Shown here piece by piece: positions 59,755-64,000 of a stretch of 64,000 nucleotides of DNA. This stretch comes from Hyphomicrobiales bacterium (GTDB lineage Bacteria > Pseudomonadota > Alphaproteobacteria > Rhizobiales > Beijerinckiaceae). Every line of letters begins with the position of its first letter. Within the stretch, counting starts at the first letter, position 1. The stretch covers positions 58,780 to 122,779 of the forward strand of contig UCBZ01000022.1 of assembly GCA_900470775.1 (NCBI GenBank). The letters run 5' to 3'. Under the pieces are notes generated by a model. The model did no database searches and was not told the DNA's origin. It saw only the letters and a list, made by a program, of their open reading frames with translations. Both the position numbers and the translations under genes were made by a program.

Positions 59755-61098
59755 TCATGCGGCCAGCGCCGCCTCGATCCCGGCCGCGACCGCAAACAGC
59801 GTCGCGTCGCCGCCTGTCTCGCCCATCAGCATCAGCCCGACCGGGGCGTCGCCCGGCTTGTGGCAGGGCAGGCTGATGGCGCAACGGTCGAGGAAATTGC
59901 CCAGGCTGGGGTTGCGCAGAAGCAGGTTGTTCAGACGGAAATAGGCGGCGTCCTCGGCCAGTTCATCGAGCCGCGGCGCGACGATCGGCACCGTCGGCAT
60001 CAGCAAGGCGTCGTAGGGCGCCGTCAGCGCATCCATCGCGGCACGGATGCGGGCGCGCGCCGCGACGAGCGCGACGTAATCCGGCGCCGACATCTGCGGG
60101 CCGGTCTCGATGCGGCTGCGCACGCGCGGATCGTAAAGCGCGCCCTTGGCGGCCATGAGGTCGCGGTGCCAGTCATAGGCTTCCGGCGCGACGAGGCCGC
60201 CCCTGGCGGTCGCCTTGCCGATGTCGAGGAGCGGCGCGAAGCGAAGCTCGGCGATCCCTGCGCCGAGTTCCGACAGGCGCGCGAGGGTCCGTTCGAACGT
60301 CTCGGAGACGACCGGGTCCATGCCGTCGCGCACGATCTCGTGGGGGATGGCGAGCCGCAGGCCCGCCAGCGGCCGCGCGGCGGGCAGCGCGGGCGTTTCG
60401 CCGGCCAGCACCGCATCGACGATGGCGCAGCAGGCGACGCTGGCCCCCAATGGCCCCAGCGAATCGAGGCTACCTGACAGCGGCACGACACCGTCGAGCG
60501 GCACGCGGCTGGCCGTCGGCTTGTAGCCGACGATGCCGCAGAGCGCGGCGGGGATACGGCAGGAGCCGCCGGTGTCGCTGCCGAGCGCGACCACCGCCAT
60601 GCCGTCGGCGACCGCGACGCCCGAGCCGGACGAAGAGCCGCCGGGAATGCGGCCGGAGGCGCGGTCCCATGGGCTGAGCGGCGTGCCGTAATGCGGGTTG
60701 GCGCCGATTCCGGAATAGGCGAATTCGGTCATGTTGGTCCGGCCGATGGGGATGAGGCCGGCGGCGAGCATGCGCGCGATCGTTGGCGCATGGGCCGTTG
60801 CGGGGGCGGCATCGGCAAGCGCGCGCGAGCCGGCGCAGGTCTGCTCGCCCGCGACGTCGTAGAGATCCTTCACCGCGAAGGGGATGCCGGCATAGGGCGA
60901 GGGCTGACGGCCGGCGCGGCGCAGGGCGTCATGGGCATCGGCGGATGCGCGCGCAGCTTCGGCCGAGACGGAGATGAAGGCGCGGGAGCCTTCGCCTGCG
61001 GGGTTTGCGATCGCGGCGAGGCATTCCTCGACCAGGGCGCGCGCGGTCACGGCTCCCGTCGCGAGGTCTTCGGCACAGCCTTGCACGGTCCGCAGCAT
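59755..61098 (-). CDS. Amidase (amidase-signature family)
   Basis: A 447-aa amidase-signature hydrolase. The catalytic Lys lies in FAVKDLYDVAGEQTCAGSRAL near residue 75. The Ser-rich signature with the Ser-cisSer pair runs from IPGGSSSGSGVAVADGMAVVALGSDTGGSCRIPAALCG near residues 150-186. It cleaves an amide of unknown identity, perhaps the gamma-glutamyl or carbamoyl group of an opine-like substrate. Its place between two FAD oxidase paralogues suggests that it acts before or after amine oxidation. Confidence 0.93.
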   Translation of the reverse strand: MLRTVQGCAEDLATGAVTARALVEECLAAIANPAGEGSRAFISVSAEAARASADAHDALRRAGRQPSPYAGIPFAVKDLYDVAGEQTCAGSRALADAAPATAHAPTIARMLAAGLIPIGRTNMTEFAYSGIGANPHYGTPLSPWDRASGRIPGGSSSGSGVAVADGMAVVALGSDTGGSCRIPAALCGIVGYKPTASRVPLDGVVPLSGSLDSLGPLGASVACCAIVDAVLAGETPALPAARPLAGLRLAIPHEIVRDGMDPVVSETFERTLARLSELGAGIAELRFAPLLDIGKATARGGLVAPEAYDWHRDLMAAKGALYDPRVRSRIETGPQMSAPDYVALVAARARIRAAMDALTAPYDALLMPTVPIVAPRLDELAEDAAYFRLNNLLLRNPSLGNFLDRCAISLPCHKPGDAPVGLMLMGETGGDATLFAVAAGIEAALAA

Positions 61099-61168
61099 GA
61101 TCGTCTCTCCGCTTTCGCTCAGATATCCGGCTTATCGCCGGATGCCGACGAAAGCCATGGAGCGCTCG

Positions 61169-62497
61169 TCACATCAGGCCGGGTTCGCCGAGGTCGGTGC
61201 CATCAACGAGGCGGCTGTAGCGGAAGGGGTGAGGATCGACGATGGGGGCGTCGCCGGCGATGATGTCGGCGGCGAGCTTGCCTGCGGCCGGGCCGATGCC
61301 GAAACCGTGCCCGCTGAAGCCGGCGGAGACGTGCAGGCCGGGCAGCTTGTCGATCGCCGAGATCACCGGCACCCAATCCGGCGTGAAGTCGATCAACCCG
61401 CCATATTTATGCATGATCTTCACATCGGCGAGCTGCGGATAGATCTCGCCGATGCGCTTCATCGCGAAGCGGATCAGCTTCTCCTGCGGCGGCGGGTCAT
61501 AGGTGCGCATGCGCTCGAAGGGCGAGACGCTGTCGTTCGTCCAGCGCATCAGCGCCTCGGGGCCGGCGAAGAAGGTCTTGTCGGCCGTGATGGACAGGAG
61601 CCTGTGGCGCTTCTTGAAGGTGCGCCAGAACGGCTTGGCATACATCATGCCCTGAGGGCTGAGCCGGAGCAGGCCGCGCCCGCTGATGCCGATCGTATAA
61701 CCGCCATCGAGGCGCCGCCTGAAGGTGACGTCGGGCGTCGAGATGCCGCCTGTGGTGACCTCGGGCGCGGGCGCGGTGAAGAACGAGGTCGACTGCACGC
61801 CGGCGAGCGGCATGTCGATGCCGTGATGGCGGCAGAACATCGAGGTCCAGACGCCGCCGGCGACGAGGACCGTGCCGGTCCTGATCGTGCCTTTCTCGGT
61901 GACGACGGCGGAGACTCTGCCCGCCGAGGTTTCGAGTCCGCGTGCCGCGCAGTCCTGATGGATGGTGACGCCGAGCCTGCGGGCCGCTTCGGCGAAGGCC
62001 GGGACCGCCAGCGCCGGCTCGGCCTTGCCATCGGTTGGCGAATGCACGCCGCCGACCCAGGCTTCGGTCGAACCCGGCGACATCGCCTTGGCCTCGGCGG
62101 CCGAGAGTACGCGGCTGTGCATCTGCATCTCGCGTGCCTTGTCGATCCAGTTCGACCAGGCGTCGAGATCGTCCTGCTTGGTGGTCACATAGACCAGGCC
62201 GGTGCGGCGGAAGCCGGTGTCGGTGCCGAGTTCCTCGTTCAGCCCGTTCCACATCTCGACGGCGCGCTGGGCCAGCGGCAATTCGCGGAGGTCGCGATTC
62301 TGCTGGCGGCACCAGCCCCAGTTGCGGCTCGATTGCTCGCCCGCGACATAGCCCTTCTCGACGACGGCGACGGAGTGGCCCTTCTTCGCCAGATGATAGG
62401 CGGCGGTGATGCCGGCGATGCCGCCACCGATCACGACGACATCGGCGGCAGGAGGCAGCGTCTCGTCGCTGCGGATACGGGTGACCGGGGGCGACAT
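61169..62497 (-). CDS. FAD-dependent oxidoreductase (DadA-like), paralogue B
   Basis: A 442-aa DAO-family enzyme. Blocks are ADVVVIGGGIAGITAAYHLAKKGHSVAVVE near residues 19-48, EQSSRNWGWCRQQNRDLREL, GRVSAVVTEKGTIRTGTVLVAGGVW and a C-terminal FSGHGFGIGPAAGKLAADIIAGDAPIVDP. It is the first gene of the operon (paralogue B, amidase, paralogue A, HAD, aldehyde dehydrogenase) and is divergent from the peptide-binding-protein gene, with a 231-bp regulatory gap. Confidence 0.93.
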   Translation of the reverse strand: MSPPVTRIRSDETLPPAADVVVIGGGIAGITAAYHLAKKGHSVAVVEKGYVAGEQSSRNWGWCRQQNRDLRELPLAQRAVEMWNGLNEELGTDTGFRRTGLVYVTTKQDDLDAWSNWIDKAREMQMHSRVLSAAEAKAMSPGSTEAWVGGVHSPTDGKAEPALAVPAFAEAARRLGVTIHQDCAARGLETSAGRVSAVVTEKGTIRTGTVLVAGGVWTSMFCRHHGIDMPLAGVQSTSFFTAPAPEVTTGGISTPDVTFRRRLDGGYTIGISGRGLLRLSPQGMMYAKPFWRTFKKRHRLLSITADKTFFAGPEALMRWTNDSVSPFERMRTYDPPPQEKLIRFAMKRIGEIYPQLADVKIMHKYGGLIDFTPDWVPVISAIDKLPGLHVSAGFSGHGFGIGPAAGKLAADIIAGDAPIVDPHPFRYSRLVDGTDLGEPGLM

Positions 62498-62659
62498 CGG
62501 TTGTCAGAATCCTTCAGCATGGGCCGGTGACGGGACTCCGATACCATCGCATCCCGACAGAAGCCTATGCCGAAGGCGCCGGTTGAATCGGCATATTCTG
62601 TGCAGCTGCCGCGGACGATCGGCGTCGGATACCGCCGGGGCTGCCTAACCTGAGGGGAA

Positions 62660-62702
62660 GGCCGATCAATCGGCCAACCGCGATCGCCTGCTGCAGAGCA
62701 GG
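62660..62702. promoter_or_regulatory. Two adjacent palindromes between divergent operons
   Basis: GGCCGAT-CA-ATCGGCC (62660-62675) and CCTGCT-GCAG-AGCAGG (62687-62702) are perfect inverted repeats lying just upstream of the peptide-binding-protein gene. One or both may be operators; they are not followed by T tracts. Confidence 0.45.
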
Positions 62703-62728
62703 ATCTCGCTCATAAAGAGGGGTTTCCG

Positions 62729-64000
62729 ATGACGAAGAATTCTGACGGCCGTTCGGGCAGCACATCGAGCCTGGCCTTGCCGATGCCCGCCATCCATCGG
62801 CGCGATATGCTCGCGCTCGGCGCGGGCGGCCTCCTTGCAGCCTCCGGCTTCAGCGGCGCCCGCGCCCAGACCAAGGCCGCACCGCCTCCGCCGTCCAAGC
62901 CGACCGGTCAGGTCGTCGTCGGCCTGTCGCAGGAGCCGGTCGCCTTCAACCCGCTGATGCCGGGCATCGAGGTGGATGAGACCGTCTGGATGCAGATCTT
63001 CAACACGATGTGGCTGGCGCAGCCCGACGGCTCGCTCGTCGCGGACCTCGCAGCCGAGATTCCCAGCGAGGCCAATGGCGGCATTTCCGATGGCGGTCTT
63101 GCCTGGAAGGTCAAGCTGCGCGAGGGCGTGACCTGGCATGACGGCACGCCGTTCACCGCCGAGGACGTGAAATACACGCTCGAGCTGATCAATGCGCCGG
63201 GATTCAAGGCGCGCACCCGCGTCGGCCATGCGCTGGTCAGGGACATCAAGGTCTCCGGACCGCTGGAGATCTCATGGCGCATGGAGAAAGCCTACGCGCC
63301 CTATCTCGCGCTGCTCTCCAACACCTTCATTGTCCCCAAGCATCTTCTGGAGAAGGCTGCCGACCCCAACACCGCGCCCTATAATGCGGCTCCGGTGGGG
63401 ACCGGCCCGTTCAAATGGGGCACGCGCACGCCGGGCGACAACATCCAGCTCGTCGCCAACGATAAATATCACGGCAAGGGCCCCTATCTGGAGCGCGCCG
63501 TCCTGAAATACGTCCCCGACCAGACGGCGCTCTACGCCCAGTTCCGGACGGGGCAGGTCGACCTGATCATCGGTACCGGCATTCCCGCGAACTTCTATGC
63601 CGAGGCGGTCAAGCTGCCGGGGCGCAAGGTCATGAAGATCCCGAGCGCCTCACTCGAAATCCTGATGCCGAACCTCGAGCACCCGGTTCTGAAGGACAAG
63701 GCCGTCCGCCAGGCGCTCTACGCCTCGATCAACAAGCAGGCGATCATCGACATCATCTATTACGGCACCCACACACCGACCGAATCCTTCGCGCCGCAGG
63801 AATCCTGGGCCTACAATCCCAAGTTGCCCAAGCAGCAGTATGATCTCGCCAAGGCCAACAAGATCCTTGACGACGCCGGCTGGAAGCGCTCGGGCTCCGG
63901 GACGCGCATGAAGGACGGCGTGCCACTGACCTTCGCCGTCTCGACCACCACGGGCGCCGCGCTGCGCGAGCAGGCCCAGCAGCTGATGATGCAGGACTGG
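62729..64000 (+). CDS. Dipeptide/oligopeptide-type ABC transporter substrate-binding protein (partial, 3' end outside)
   Basis: The first 424 residues of a family 5 solute-binding protein, continuing past the window end. A Tat-like signal is visible: RRDMLALGAGGLLAASG, then an AQ-type cleavage region near residue 49. Family blocks are GQVVVGLSQEPVAFNPLMPGIEVDE, WKVKLREGVTWHDGTPFTAEDVKYTLELI, APVGTGPFKWGTR and LPKQQYDLAKANKILDDAGWKRSGSG. The ATG at 62729 has AGAGGGG ahead of it. It is divergent from the FAD oxidase-amidase operon, so the imported compound is a likely substrate of those enzymes. Confidence 0.95.
   Translation, partial: MTKNSDGRSGSTSSLALPMPAIHRRDMLALGAGGLLAASGFSGARAQTKAAPPPPSKPTGQVVVGLSQEPVAFNPLMPGIEVDETVWMQIFNTMWLAQPDGSLVADLAAEIPSEANGGISDGGLAWKVKLREGVTWHDGTPFTAEDVKYTLELINAPGFKARTRVGHALVRDIKVSGPLEISWRMEKAYAPYLALLSNTFIVPKHLLEKAADPNTAPYNAAPVGTGPFKWGTRTPGDNIQLVANDKYHGKGPYLERAVLKYVPDQTALYAQFRTGQVDLIIGTGIPANFYAEAVKLPGRKVMKIPSASLEILMPNLEHPVLKDKAVRQALYASINKQAIIDIIYYGTHTPTESFAPQESWAYNPKLPKQQYDLAKANKILDDAGWKRSGSGTRMKDGVPLTFAVSTTTGAALREQAQQLMMQDW

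Noticed and set aside
40974-64000. A mobile genomic island on the basis of its accessory content
   Set aside because: No insertion sequences, integrase or composition break were seen; the codon and GC style equals that of the housekeeping part.

Overview
The window is high-GC DNA from an alphaproteobacterium. The housekeeping genes (carA, a YqeY-family gene, dnaG without zinc ligands, rpoD) and the transporter-rich, LysR/TRAP/ABC-heavy accessory part fit the order Hyphomicrobiales, and a Bosea-like genus is my best guess. That genus call is inference from gene content and protein style; no search was run. Long antisense open frames, typical of such GC-rich DNA, run opposite many real genes and were left out.

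Layout. 1-6.7 kb: carA (minus), then a YqeY-family protein, a small secreted protein, dnaG and rpoD (plus). 6.7-7.5 kb: an AT-rich insert holding one gene broken by a single in-frame TAA. 7.6-18.3 kb: small ordinary units: an ArsR/SRPBCC pair with a perfect operator, a LysE-type exporter, YjbQ, HlyU, a PfpI-like protein, a quinone oxidoreductase with a divergent HTH regulator, an MFS carrier, a short MetE-like protein, a hotdog thioesterase and a chemoreceptor. 18.4 kb: a CAT-anticodon tRNA. 18.5-26.8 kb: a sugar ABC operon that carries an argininosuccinate-lyase-like enzyme, its divergent LacI repressor with a palindromic operator, and an aldose epimerase. 26.8-30.2 kb: 2,2-dialkylglycine decarboxylase (dgdA) with a divergent LysR gene (dgdR), a wrecked TetR gene, and a MerR/carboxymuconolactone-decarboxylase pair. 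30.2-38.2 kb: lysR-TRAP(PQM)-hyuA-hyuB on the minus strand. 38.6-40.9 kb: a lipoprotein, an L,D-transpeptidase and an orphan amino-acid binding protein.

41-64 kb is a long nitrogen/amine-catabolism region. It holds a cupin, two related double-GNAT proteins, a hydroxyacid dehydrogenase, AraC and Lrp regulators, a class III aminotransferase and a DadA/PuuB-like oxidase. Next come a PotABCD-type ABC operon with a HAD protein and a FAD oxidase inserted between its transporter genes, and a divergent LysR. A second operon encodes FAD oxidase, amidase, FAD oxidase, HAD and aldehyde dehydrogenase. The window ends inside a dipeptide-type binding protein gene.

The genes suggest uptake of small amino, amine or opine-like compounds. 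These would be oxidised by FAD enzymes to aldehydes or keto acids and completed by aldehyde dehydrogenase, aminotransferase and amidase. The recurring HAD plus FAD-oxidase pair, present in two separate operons, and the lyase inside the sugar ABC operon are the most interesting unexplained arrangements. The substrates cannot be read from sequence alone.
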